From Bacteroidales bacterium (GTDB lineage Bacteria > Bacteroidota > Bacteroidia > Bacteroidales > UBA932), in assembly GCA_017482565.1 (NCBI GenBank), contig JAFUMO010000032.1:1-39688 (forward strand): 39,688 nt of DNA. The letters run 5' to 3'. The notes beneath the pieces are model-generated. The model was not told the origin of the DNA. It ran no database searches and worked only from the letters and a program-made list of their open reading frames with translations. This document shows, piece by piece, positions 1 to 7,076 of the stretch (its first letter is position 1; each line of letters opens with the position of its first letter). Position numbers and translations under genes: made by a program.

Positions 1-656
1 AACTCCCCATGCCCAACTTTCTCAAGCACACCACTGCTCACCCAACGGTTTATATATCTGTCAGCAGAGGGCACTGGAATACCCAAAGTTTCTGCTGTCT
101 GGAGGTAAGTTTGGCGGGAAAATGTAGTGTTCTCAGGCAGGACATTAAGGAACTGCTGCTGTCGGGAAGAAGAGAGATGGCCCGATGGGGTTTCTTCTAC
201 CTGGGGCAGGGTGCTGAATATTTTGCCGGTGTGGACCATTAGGGTGTTGCAGATGGTGAGGGCCGTGGTGAAGTCCTCATCTGTGCAGGTGAGTTTTGTG
301 GGGATTTCTCCGGTTTCCAGGATGCGGAGGGCGGAGAGGATGAGGATGATTCTGAAGGCTGAGAGGCCCAGGCGGCGTACGGATGCGATGATGTATTCTC
401 CGTGGGTGTTCATTTGGGAGGTTTGGACGGTAGAGAAGTAGTTGTTGAATTTGGTTTGTTGGACGGGTGTCATTTCTACTCTTATGGGGTTGATGGGTTG
501 TAACAGTTGGTATAGGGCGTGGAATTCTTCTCCCAGGGTGCGGAAGTGGTCGTCCAGAGCGATGTTGGAGTTGTTGCTGAAGACGTTGTGCCACTCAGTC
601 TTTGCATTGAGGCAGTAGAAGAGGAATCGGCTGAAGAGGCCGTTTTTATCTTGCAT
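1..656 (-). pseudogene. DUF3987-family protein, C-terminal remnant (runs off left edge)
   Basis: Reading the minus strand from 656 to the window edge gives about 218 uninterrupted codons with no stop. The stretch begins MQDKNGLFSRFLFY. The NGLFSRF motif followed by a long helical tail resembles the C-terminal part of DUF3987 proteins, which are primase/helicase-like and common on Bacteroidetes mobile elements. The P-loop part of the family is missing. In this frame a TAA lies only seven codons upstream of the ATG at 656-654, so the fragment is detached from any N-terminal domain. Its codons are mostly C-ending, unlike the AT-rich gene it abuts, which suggests two origins joined near 656-690. 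A short independent protein starting at 656 is possible but less likely. Confidence 0.5.
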
Positions 657-1315
657 ACCTTTTCTGTATAGGCCTTAGTCCAATATGTGGCATTGGCTAT
701 GGTTGCGTTTGTGAATTCTGTGGCGAGGGTTACGCCGCAGTATTGCTGATAATGGGACACAGTATTCCTTAAGCCGTTGGCATAGATGCAGCCTTGTAAG
801 AGGTTGGCAAATTTGCGTAAGGCCACTCCAATTTTAGCAATTGCCTGAAGGGATTCTCTATTCCATTTGCTGGTGGCTTCATTGGAGGAGAGGATCTCTT
901 CGTAGTCTGCCGGTGAATGGTTGGCTGTGGCTTTGAGGTACGTTTCTACAATACAGTTGAAGAGTTTGTTAATACTGTCATCTACTATTATTTCTGTTGA
1001 GGGAAAGAAATAACTTGCAACCTCCGTAAACTGCATAATGAGTTCAGAGATTTGGTTATCGAGAAAACTTTTGTCGGATTTGTTGTCCTTTATGAGTTTG
1101 GAGAGTTCCTTCCTAAGTGCCAGCCAGTCTGATTTGTTGTAGTCGTATTGCTGGGCATTGTCTGGTTTTTCAATGAGGAACTTATGGGCTTCGTATGGGT
1201 GTATGTCAACCCCTTGTATGTTCATAGAAGAATTGATATGGGCAATAGCCAAGTATTGACACAAATCAAGTGATTTGCGTCCACCAAATATCTCTATGAA
1301 CTTTTGTAAAGCCAT
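482..1315 (-). CDS. Hypothetical protein with a foreign out-of-frame C-terminus
   Basis: The frame opens with MALQKFIEIFGGRKSLDLC and reads as a normal, mainly helical soluble protein for about 220 residues. I do not recognise the family and see no signal peptide, membrane segment or nucleotide-binding motif. From about residue 221 (near 656) the sequence turns into Ser/Thr-rich low-complexity residues. That tail is the wrong-frame reading of the DUF3987 remnant beneath it, so only about 656-1315 is likely to be original coding sequence. The gene probably lost its own 3' end by deletion or recombination. A possible TAnnTTTG box lies upstream at 1403-1410. It sits between the Abi_2 module and the left part of the element and may be cargo. 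Function unknown. Confidence 0.5.
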   Translation of the reverse strand: MALQKFIEIFGGRKSLDLCQYLAIAHINSSMNIQGVDIHPYEAHKFLIEKPDNAQQYDYNKSDWLALRKELSKLIKDNKSDKSFLDNQISELIMQFTEVASYFFPSTEIIVDDSINKLFNCIVETYLKATANHSPADYEEILSSNEATSKWNRESLQAIAKIGVALRKFANLLQGCIYANGLRNTVSHYQQYCGVTLATEFTNATIANATYWTKAYTEKVCKIKTASSADSSSTASMQRLSGTTSSATTPTSLWTTTSAPWEKNSTPYTNCYNPSTP

Positions 1316-1402
1316 ATCTTCTAAAGTGGAAATTAATCTTGGTTATTATATTTTCTTCTTTCATTTTTCAATATATATCTTCCGTCACGTATATCCTCAA
1401 TG

Positions 1403-1410
1403 CAAAAATA
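1403..1410 (-). promoter_or_regulatory. Possible -7 box (TATTTTTG) for the hypothetical gene
   Basis: On the minus strand these bases read TATTTTTG, which matches the Bacteroidales TAnnTTTG box. Transcription would start near 1396 and give a leader of about 80 nt before the ATG at 1315. No TTTG at the expected -33 position was found. Confidence 0.35.
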
Positions 1411-1600
1411 CAAAATTTCCACCCCGCTTTATAGTGTTTTTGGGGCAATATTATGAACCTGGGGAAGTCCCCTTTGTTATAGCGTTGTCTGAGCAGGATT
1501 ATTGATTAAAATTTTTCAAACAAGAGATATAAAGTAGTTGTATAGATGTGTATTTTGAGGTATTATTTACTCATTATTAAATGAATAAACATATAATATT

Positions 1601-1651
1601 TTTTAGGTTAATATTGTTCAACAATATTATCACCTATTTATTAACCTAAAA
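1601..1651. repeat. Nested inverted repeat (11-bp outer arms, 9-bp inner palindrome)
   Basis: The outer arms are TTTTAGGTTAA at 1601-1611 and TTAACCTAAAA at 1641-1651, exact reverse complements. Inside lies AATATTGTT at 1610-1618 and AACAATATT at 1620-1628, a perfect 9-bp palindrome around one base. The two structures share bases 1610-1611. There is no T-tract typical of a terminator. A regulator site, a recombinase site or a remnant transposon end are all possible. Confidence 0.6.
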
Positions 1652-1746
1652 TTTATTTTAAGTCCATTCACAAAAATGTTCCGTTTTTGCGATGAAACAT
1701 ATACCGTATTTGGGTGTTGGGTATACATTCAAGATTTATACAATAA

Positions 1747-1777
1747 TTTGTTATTTTCATAATTGTTGCTACCTTTG
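1747..1777 (+). promoter_or_regulatory. Bacteroidales promoter for the Abi-linked small RNA
   Basis: TTTG at 1747-1750 is followed after exactly 19 nt by TACCTTTG at 1770-1777. This matches the Bacteroides consensus of a -33 TTTG and a -7 TAnnTTTG. Transcription should begin near 1784, immediately before the first arm of the small-RNA stem. Confidence 0.7.
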
Positions 1778-1783
1778 CATCAC

Positions 1784-1836
1784 TAGAACTCGCCGAGCCT
1801 CTTAACAATGCTTAAATAGGCGGGTCATTTTTTTTT
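1784..1836 (+). ncRNA. Predicted small structured RNA upstream of the Abi_2 gene
   Basis: ACTCGCC at 1788-1794 pairs with GGCGGGT at 1819-1825 (7 bp, one G-U) and a ten-base T-run with terminator character follows. The 24-nt loop contains TTAA at 1802-1805 and 1812-1815, which can form a weak inner stem, or the direct repeat CTTAA-CAATG-CTTAA. With the promoter at 1747-1777 this gives a transcript of about 50 nt ending 10 nt before the ATG of the HEPN gene. GC-rich stems of this type with a short loop are, as I recall, seen upstream of other Bacteroidetes Abi_2 genes, where an RNA antitoxin has been proposed. RNA sequencing would be decisive. An attenuator leader is the alternative. Confidence 0.55.
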
Positions 1837-1845
1837 ATTAATACT

Positions 1846-2739
1846 ATGGTCCGTTTTAACAAGACATATTATACATCTGCACAATTGGTGCAAGTCCTTA
1901 AGGAAAGAGGGCTGCAGATTTCTGATGATGCACGTGTTGAAAGGTATCTCAATAATATTGGTTACTATAGATTAAGTGCCTATATGCACCCTTTTCTTAA
2001 AGAGCCAAAGACTGACCATAAGTTTAAGGAAAATGTCTCTTTTGATAAGGTGCTCAGACTATATCGTTTTGACAAGAAGCTCAGAATGTTACTCTTCAAT
2101 GAGATTGAGAAGATTGAAATTGCATTTCGTCAGGCTGTGGCCAACATTACAGCTGAAATGAGTGGCAATATCTTTTGGATGACTGATGTTGCCTCTTATA
2201 GTAATGCTGCCAAGGCAGCAAAGTCTATCAGTCTTATCACTAATGAATACAATAAATCAAGAGAAGATTTTATTGAACACTTTAAGAATACATATTCAGA
2301 TCCTTTCCCTCCTGCATGGATAACAGCAGAAATCCTTCCTCTGGGAAATATGACTTTGCTTTATAGCAATCTTGCAGACCAGAAGGTCCGTAAAGCAATT
2401 GCAAGGGCATTTTATCTTCATGCACCTGTTCTTGATTCATGGATGACTGTGATAACCCTTACAAGGAATTCTTGTTGCCACCACGCTAGAATGTGGAACA
2501 AGACAAATCCAATCATTCCAAATGATATGAAGAAAATGTTGAGGCCCTGGATTGCCCATGCTACCAACAAAAGGAAAATTTACTATAATATATGTATCAT
2601 AAAGCATTTTTTGGATATAATTTCCCCAAACAATGATTTCAAGAATAAACTGCTTGGACTTTTGGCGCAGTTTCCTGAAATAGATTTGAGAGCAATGGGC
2701 TTTAATAATAATTGGGAAAACGAGCCTTTATGGAAGTAA
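1846..2739 (+). CDS. Abi_2-family (AbiD/AbiF-like) HEPN protein
   Basis: This 297-residue protein is full length for the Abi_2 (AbiD/AbiF) abortive-infection family. The N-terminal signature LNNIGYYRLSAYMHPF lies at about residues 35-50, and R207-N-S-C-C-H212 within TRNSCCHHARMWN fits the HEPN ribonuclease motif R-x4-H. The family is linked to phage defence and is thought to act by RNA cleavage. I infer that this protein is an RNase toxin; its target cannot be read from sequence. The ATG at 1846 is the first in frame and follows the T-run of the upstream small RNA, so expression probably depends on readthrough of that terminator. A strong hairpin terminator at 2743-2775 closes the unit, which makes it a self-contained two-part cassette inside the element. 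Confidence 0.85.
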   Translation: MVRFNKTYYTSAQLVQVLKERGLQISDDARVERYLNNIGYYRLSAYMHPFLKEPKTDHKFKENVSFDKVLRLYRFDKKLRMLLFNEIEKIEIAFRQAVANITAEMSGNIFWMTDVASYSNAAKAAKSISLITNEYNKSREDFIEHFKNTYSDPFPPAWITAEILPLGNMTLLYSNLADQKVRKAIARAFYLHAPVLDSWMTVITLTRNSCCHHARMWNKTNPIIPNDMKKMLRPWIAHATNKRKIYYNICIIKHFLDIISPNNDFKNKLLGLLAQFPEIDLRAMGFNNNWENEPLWK

Positions 2740-2742
2740 AGA

Positions 2743-2775
2743 AGAGTTCATCAGTTGTCTGGTGAACTCTTTTTA
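2743..2775 (+). terminator. Rho-independent terminator of the Abi_2 unit
   Basis: A 12-bp stem (2743-2754 with 2759-2770, one G-U pair) closes a TTGT loop and is followed by TTTTATTT. It lies three bases after the stop codon and separates the gene from the convergent integrase. Confidence 0.8.
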
Positions 2776-2799
2776 TTTGAATTTTTTCTGTTGTATAGG

Positions 2800-4185
2800 C
2801 TACATTTTCCAAGCATTATCTATAAGTTTCATTGCGTTGGATTTTGTTTTTTCTGCAATATCTATGTAGGGTTTCATTGCCTTGTAGTCTGAATGACCGG
2901 TCCATTTCATTACTACTTGTGGGGGAATTCCGTTTGAGAGGGCAAAGCAGATGAATGTTCTTCTGGCTGCATGGGTTCCTATAAGTTCATATTTGGGATA
3001 TATTTCATCTACACGCTGACCTGCACGGTAGCAGGTTTTTGAAATTGGGGTGTTGAATCCGCAGAGTTCTCCAAGGTCCTTCAGATATTTGTTCATTTTC
3101 TGGTTTGAAATAACGGGAAGGGCCAGACCTCTGGAAAATTCAGAGCCTTTGTGTTTTTCAAGTATGGCCTGGGCATTCTTGCTCAAATCTATAGGAAGAC
3201 GATCATTTGTCTTTTGTGTTGTTATGTAGAGTTTGTCTTCGGTTATATCTGTTCTCTTTAGCGCTGCCATATCTGAGTAACGGAGGGAGGTGAAAGCACA
3301 GAAACAGAAGAGATCTCTTGTTTTTGCAAGGGCTCCGGCTTCTTGTACAGTCTTTTCGTATTCAAGGCCGTTCATATCTGAGAGTTTTATCTTGGTCCCA
3401 TTGGTTGGAATCTCATAATGGTATAATTTGAGCAATTCTTCTTTTGTGAGAAAAATTACCGGTTTTTCAAGGACCTTGAATTTGGGCTTATATCTATTGA
3501 TTGTTTCCTCCTTACAATATCCCTTACGAATTGCCCAGTTTAGAAACCATTTTAGGTTTCAGTATTGTTTCTGAACGGTCTTTTCTTCCAGTTTCCTCAC
3601 TTTCCTAAGATGCATTATGAATCTGTTAATTCCGTTTTCATTAAAATCACTGAATTCTACGCAATATCCAAATGACTCCATGTGATTGGAAAATGTATGC
3701 CAGGCTTGTACAGTGGAATGGGCCCATTGATTAAGCAGGCTTTGCTCTTTAATGAATTCGTCCAAAAATTGGAAGATAGTTTTTATTGGAGCATCCTGTG
3801 CTACCTCCTGGGGTTTCAGGTCATCACCTAATGAAATGGCAATATTCAACTGCTCTTTTAACTCTTCTACTGTTGGCCTGCTTCTCAAGGATTGTTCGTA
3901 TTCTCCAAAGTGGATCTGAATCTTAAAAATTCTGCTGTTGATAATACGGGAGGTTATACCTTTTGAATTAGTGTATTTTGGCTTAACCTGGCCGGATTCC
4001 AACCAAGCTGAAGAATCTACACTATAGCCAAGTGTTGTGAGCAATCTGGTTTGACGGATAGAGATAGAGACTGTGATGGGAGCCTCATTTTTTTGTTGAC
4101 TTTTGGGTGCAGATAGAACTTGACTGACATACTTGTTTGCATTAAAAATACAAACAAATTTACAAACAGATTTTGAAAGATGCAA
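2800..4185 (-). pseudogene. Tyrosine recombinase (integrase) interrupted by an in-frame TGA
   Basis: One minus-strand frame of about 460 codons encodes an N-terminal arm/SAM-like part (3562-4185) and a C-terminal catalytic domain. The catalytic residues are visible: Arg in TSLRYSDM (near 3280), His/Arg in THAARRTF, His in TGHSDYKAM and the nucleophile Tyr in MKPYIDIAE. A single TGA at 3561-3559 splits the frame. The 42 codons between the stop and the next ATG still read as normal integrase linker (NLKWFLNWAIRKG and onward), so this looks like a recent nonsense mutation. Without suppression no complete enzyme is made. The true N-terminus is uncertain because the first 25 or so residues look non-conserved. 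It lies next to the tRNA fragment at 4265, where the integrase of an element normally sits. Confidence 0.85.
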
Positions 4186-4264
4186 GTATGTTGAATTGAA
4201 CCCCGTTGAATTATAAATCTAATTATCAGTTATTTATAAAACTCAAATAAACCGCTAAAAATAA

Positions 4265-4289
4265 GGGTTCGAGTCCGATATGCTCCACA
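4265..4289 (+). other. tRNA 3'-end fragment, probable attachment-site remnant
   Basis: The bases GGTTCGAGTCCGATATGCTC (4266-4285) followed by CAC resemble a T-arm, acceptor 3' strand and discriminator of a tRNA. TTCGAGT is a T-loop, CCGAT would be the 3' side of its stem and ATGCTCC the acceptor strand. The 5' half of the T-stem is wrong (AAGGG instead of ATCGG) and no tRNA body precedes it, so this is not a gene. It fits the duplicated 3' end left by integration into a tRNA gene. Two GTTGAATT direct repeats at 4190-4197 and 4205-4212 between it and the integrase could be recombinase arm sites. Confidence 0.6.
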
Positions 4290-4322
4290 AAAAGACTCCC
4301 GCAGCAATGCGGGAGTCTTTTT
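4289..4322. terminator. 15-bp bidirectional hairpin terminator
   Basis: AAAAAGACTCCCGCA (4289-4303) and TGCGGGAGTCTTTTT (4308-4322) are perfect complements around a GCAA loop. The A/T flanks allow termination in both directions. It directly follows the tRNA fragment and is probably the native terminator of the tRNA gene that served as integration site. It also ends the DUF3276 transcript from the right. Confidence 0.85.
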
Positions 4323-4360
4323 ACTTTTTAAAATATGTTATTACTTAGTTTCCTTATAGT

Positions 4361-4711
4361 TTATAGCTGGTCAAAATCAACGTCAGAGAAGTTCTTCTCG
4401 TCTGAGCCTTCTGTGTAGACCCTTTCAGTTACAGGGCATTTGTCCTTGATGAATTTGATTACCTCTTCCAAGCCCTCAGTAAACTTTTCAAAGTCCTCCT
4501 TGTATAGGAAAATTTTGTGCTTGTCATAGACAAATCTTCCGTCCTTATCCACTCTTCTTTTACTTTCTGTAACAGTGAGGTAGTAGTCGTTCCCTTTTGT
4601 TGCCTTAACATCAAAGAAATATGTTCTCTTGCCTGCTCTTACCGGTTTAGAGTAAACATCATCACCATTACGCTCTTGCGCTCCCGCATTATCAAAATCC
4701 TCGAAATACAT
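4361..4711 (-). CDS. DUF3276 family PUR-alpha-like nucleic-acid-binding protein
   Basis: This 116-residue cytoplasmic protein carries the conserved DUF3276 block YSKPVRAGKRTYFFDVKAT (residues about 20-38), then YYLTVTESKRR and KIFLYKEDFEKF. The family, found across Bacteroidota, has a PUR-alpha/Whirly-like fold that binds single-stranded DNA or RNA; its physiological role is poorly known. The acidic C-terminal tail (DEKNFSDVDFDQL) is typical. The gene is divergent from nusB, with facing -7 boxes at 4743-4750 and 4776-4783, so the two may share regulation. It is the first backbone gene beside the integrated element and is intact. Confidence 0.8.
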   Translation of the reverse strand: MYFEDFDNAGAQERNGDDVYSKPVRAGKRTYFFDVKATKGNDYYLTVTESKRRVDKDGRFVYDKHKIFLYKEDFEKFTEGLEEVIKFIKDKCPVTERVYTEGSDEKNFSDVDFDQL

Positions 4712-4742
4712 AATTTTTTACCGTTAATTTTAAAAAGTTTTA

Positions 4743-4750
4743 CAAATATA
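4743..4750 (-). promoter_or_regulatory. -7 box (TATATTTG) for the DUF3276 gene
   Basis: The minus strand reads TATATTTG, a full TAnnTTTG match, about 30 nt upstream of the ATG at 4711. A clear -33 TTTG is not present at the ideal spacing. Confidence 0.5.
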
Positions 4751-4775
4751 AAATAATTTTTTGAGGGTAAAGGAC

Positions 4776-4783
4776 TATATTTG
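4776..4783 (+). promoter_or_regulatory. -7 box (TATATTTG) for the nusB operon
   Basis: TATATTTG matches TAnnTTTG and predicts a start near 4790, about 20 nt before the nusB ATG at 4810. It lies back to back with the DUF3276 promoter. The -33 element is not obvious. Confidence 0.55.
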
Positions 4784-4809
4784 CAAAATATTATAAAAAT
4801 TGAAATTTT

Positions 4810-5748
4810 ATGTTGACCAGAAGATTAATTAGGGTTAAGGTATTCAAGGAGCTTTTCGGTAAGGTGGCATCTGGAGCGGATTCACTGGTGCAGGCGGAGA
4901 AGGAGCTTATGGCCTCGTGCAACAAGACAGTGGACCTTTATTGCTTCCTCCTGGGATTGCCTTCAGCCCTGAAGGGTGTGGCGGAGCAGAAGATAGAGGC
5001 TGGCCTTAAGAAATTCCATCCTACACCGCAGGAGGCGGATCCCAACAGAAAGTTTGTGGAGAACGGGTTCATTGAGATACTTGAGAATGATACAGTGTTC
5101 GGCAACCTTTGCAGCGGCAAGGGGCTCACTTGGGGAGAGTATGGTTCATTTGTGAAGAAACTATATGCATCTGTGGCGGCATCGGATTACTTCAAGGAGT
5201 ATATGGAGAATCCTCAGAGGTCTCTCCAGGAGGATATTGCCCTTGTTAAGGCAATCTATGAGAATGAACTGGAGGACAATGAGCTGCTGGAGGATATCCT
5301 GGAGGAGACAAGCGTATATTGGATGGATGATCTTGCCTATGTGGTGAACGTTATCCTCAAGAACATCCCAACCATTGCAAGGAAGAAGGTTGTGGATGTG
5401 CCAAAGACATTCCTCAAGGAGGATGACAGGGAATATGCCCTCAAGCTCCTCACCAAGTCAATTGTAAATTATGACGAATACACGGAGCTTGTCTCATCAA
5501 TGGTTTCAAACTGGGATCTGGACAGGCTTGTGGCCACAGACCTTGCCCTCATAGTGATGGGCGTTACCGAGGCCGTGACCTTCGAGTCAATTCCGCTCAA
5601 GGTTACCATCAATGAGTTTGTGGACATTTCAAAATATTACAGCACCCCTAACAGCAAGGTGTTCGTGAACGGACTTCTGGACCGTATTTTGCAGCAGATG
5701 CTCAAGGAGGGAAAGATAGTGAAGAGCGGACGCGGATTAGTTGGATAA
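4810..5748 (+). CDS. nusB: Transcription antitermination factor NusB
   Basis: The protein has 312 residues. The C-terminal 130 or so (from about DREYALKLLTKSI) form the NusB RNA-binding domain, ending in the family motif PLKVTINEFVDISKYYSTPN and SKVFVNGLLDRI. NusB binds boxA RNA together with NusE (S10) and promotes antitermination of rRNA operons. Enterobacterial NusB has about 140 residues; the helical N-terminal extension is usual in Bacteroidota. The ATG at 4810 begins MLTRRLIRVKVFKELF, a typical start for the lineage version. It heads an operon, with yajC 24 nt downstream. Confidence 0.9.
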   Translation: MLTRRLIRVKVFKELFGKVASGADSLVQAEKELMASCNKTVDLYCFLLGLPSALKGVAEQKIEAGLKKFHPTPQEADPNRKFVENGFIEILENDTVFGNLCSGKGLTWGEYGSFVKKLYASVAASDYFKEYMENPQRSLQEDIALVKAIYENELEDNELLEDILEETSVYWMDDLAYVVNVILKNIPTIARKKVVDVPKTFLKEDDREYALKLLTKSIVNYDEYTELVSSMVSNWDLDRLVATDLALIVMGVTEAVTFESIPLKVTINEFVDISKYYSTPNSKVFVNGLLDRILQQMLKEGKIVKSGRGLVG

Positions 5749-5772
5749 TAATCAAAATAATAAAGAGACGAT

Positions 5773-6084
5773 ATGAACGCATTTGTAATTTTACAGCAGA
5801 CAGCACAGGCAGGAGGAAACATGAGTTTCCTCATCATGATGGTACTTATCTTTGGTGTAATGTACTTCTTCATGATCCGTCCCCAGCAGAAGAAACAGAA
5901 GGAGCTCATGAAGTTCAGGGACCAGCTCCAGAAAGGTGACAAGGTTGTTACCATAGGCGGCATCTATGGAGTTGTTGCTGAGGTGAAGCCTGCATACATC
6001 CTTATGGAGGTTGATGCCAATGTAAAGATCAGGGTTGACAAGAATTCTATCGTAAAGGACGTTACTGACATCCCTGCAAAATAG
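5773..6084 (+). CDS. yajC: Preprotein translocase subunit YajC
   Basis: This small 103-residue protein has one N-terminal membrane segment (about residues 17-36, FLIMMVLIFGVMYFFMI) followed by the family motif RPQQKKQKE and a cytoplasmic domain with GDKVVTIGGIYGVV. YajC associates with SecDF and the SecYEG channel in protein export. Length and motif order are standard. It lies between nusB and a YbbR-like gene, an arrangement I recall from other Bacteroidetes. Confidence 0.95.
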   Translation: MNAFVILQQTAQAGGNMSFLIMMVLIFGVMYFFMIRPQQKKQKELMKFRDQLQKGDKVVTIGGIYGVVAEVKPAYILMEVDANVKIRVDKNSIVKDVTDIPAK

Positions 6085-6113
6085 TCTGGAGTGTAGGGAA
6101 CCAATTGTCGGGA

Positions 6114-7067
6114 ATGGAATTCTTGAAAAAAATCAATTTGATGGGAGAGGGGAGAAACTGGGTAATCCTGGTTTTCTCTCTTCTCCTTGCCTTTTTCATG
6201 TGGGGGATAATGAAGCTCTCGGACAGCTATTCCTCATATGTGAAATACCGTCTTGAGGTAACTTCAAACATAGAGGGACGCAAGAATGCAGCGCAGTCTG
6301 CGGATGTCCTCATCATTGGGGCAAAATCTTCCGGGTTCAAGATATTGCAGAATGACGGAGGAAATCTCCTGCGTATTGAGGATGTGGATTCAAGGTTCTT
6401 CCACAGGTACTATCAGGCCCCGGACATGTTCTATCTTATTCCCGATGACATAAAGCAGTCTATCCAGGATGCACTTGGAGCAGACATTACGGTGGAGATG
6501 TTTGCTACAGATACTCTTTTCTTTGAGTTTCCTATCCAGGCGAACAAGAAGGTGCCGGTAACTGCAGCAAGCATGATAACCTGTGCAGGGCAGTTCATGC
6601 CATATTCTTCCCTGCAGCTCAAGCCGGACAGTATCCTCATCTATGGGGATGAATCAGTGATATCCCTTGTGGAGGAGGTTTCAACCGGGGTGATAAAGGT
6701 CAGGAATGCAGACAGGACAATAACCGGAATGGTGAGGATAAATCCTCTCCAGGGGGTGAGGTTCTCAGAGGCGGAGGTGATGTACACACAGGAGATAGGG
6801 CGGTATGTGGAACATGTGGTGAAGGTACCGGTTACAATTGACAACGCTCCGTCTTACGCAAATGTTGCGATTATCCCGCAGGAGGTTACAGTGAGGTACC
6901 GCCAGCCGTTCGGTAGCGTGCAGCGCTTTACCGTAAAGGATTTTACGGTGATGCTGGATTACAATGACGTGCTCAGGAAAGATGTGCTGAAGCCTGTGAT
7001 GAAGAGTATTCCGGAGGGAGTGCTGCAGGTGGAGATTGAGCCAAAGTTTGTGGAGTGTGTGCTATAA
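6114..7067 (+). CDS. YbbR-like (CdaR-related) membrane-anchored protein
   Basis: The protein begins MEFLKKINLMGEGRNW and has one membrane segment at about residues 17-37, then an extracytoplasmic region of repeated beta-rich YbbR-type units (for example KVPVTAASMITCAGQF and KVPVTIDNAPSYANV). In Firmicutes, YbbR/CdaR proteins modulate the diadenylate cyclase CdaA; the role in Bacteroidota is not established and no cdaA lies nearby. An upstream in-frame TTG at 6105 would add three residues. I prefer the ATG at 6114, which directly follows a TGTCGGGA octamer (6106-6113). It lies in the run nusB-yajC-this gene-coaE, with short gaps suggesting one transcript. Confidence 0.75.
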   Translation: MEFLKKINLMGEGRNWVILVFSLLLAFFMWGIMKLSDSYSSYVKYRLEVTSNIEGRKNAAQSADVLIIGAKSSGFKILQNDGGNLLRIEDVDSRFFHRYYQAPDMFYLIPDDIKQSIQDALGADITVEMFATDTLFFEFPIQANKKVPVTAASMITCAGQFMPYSSLQLKPDSILIYGDESVISLVEEVSTGVIKVRNADRTITGMVRINPLQGVRFSEAEVMYTQEIGRYVEHVVKVPVTIDNAPSYANVAIIPQEVTVRYRQPFGSVQRFTVKDFTVMLDYNDVLRKDVLKPVMKSIPEGVLQVEIEPKFVECVL

Positions 7068-7076
7068 CATGGGGAT

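Larger units (their letters stand above)
1316..1746. other. AT-rich non-coding spacer
   Basis: This stretch of about 430 bases has no convincing coding frame on either strand. It holds a possible minus-strand promoter for the hypothetical gene at 482-1315, a nested inverted repeat at 1601-1651, and long A/T runs. It separates two divergently transcribed genes. Confidence 0.6.
1..4289. mobile_element. Right end of a decayed tRNA-targeted integrative element
   Basis: I infer this unit from its contents and its right border. It contains a DUF3987 remnant, an Abi_2 defence gene and an integrase gene broken by a stop codon. It ends in a tRNA 3'-end fragment at 4265-4289 that lacks any tRNA body, and housekeeping genes follow directly. 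Tyrosine-recombinase elements that enter a tRNA 3' end leave such a fragment at the far end. The left border, and presumably the intact tRNA, lie outside the window. The junction at about 656-690 and the in-frame TGA in the integrase indicate that the element no longer moves by itself. Base composition here, especially 1316-1850, is more AT-rich than the backbone. Confidence 0.5.

Noticed and set aside
277-594. Minus-strand Pro/His/Arg-rich frame
   Set aside because: It overlaps the DUF3987 remnant in another frame and has an artefactual composition.
482-660. Ser/Thr-rich C-terminal domain of the hypothetical protein
   Set aside because: The same DNA read in the neighbouring frame gives a coherent DUF3987 tail that continues to the window edge, so the Ser/Thr-rich reading is a wrong-frame artefact.
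3559-3561. Selenocysteine or programmed recoding at the integrase TGA
   Set aside because: No selenocysteine-insertion hairpin is evident, other genes do not use TGA as sense, and integrases are not known selenoproteins.
4265-4289. A complete tRNA gene
   Set aside because: Only the T-loop, the 3' side of its stem and the acceptor 3' strand are present; the upstream bases cannot form a D-arm or anticodon arm.
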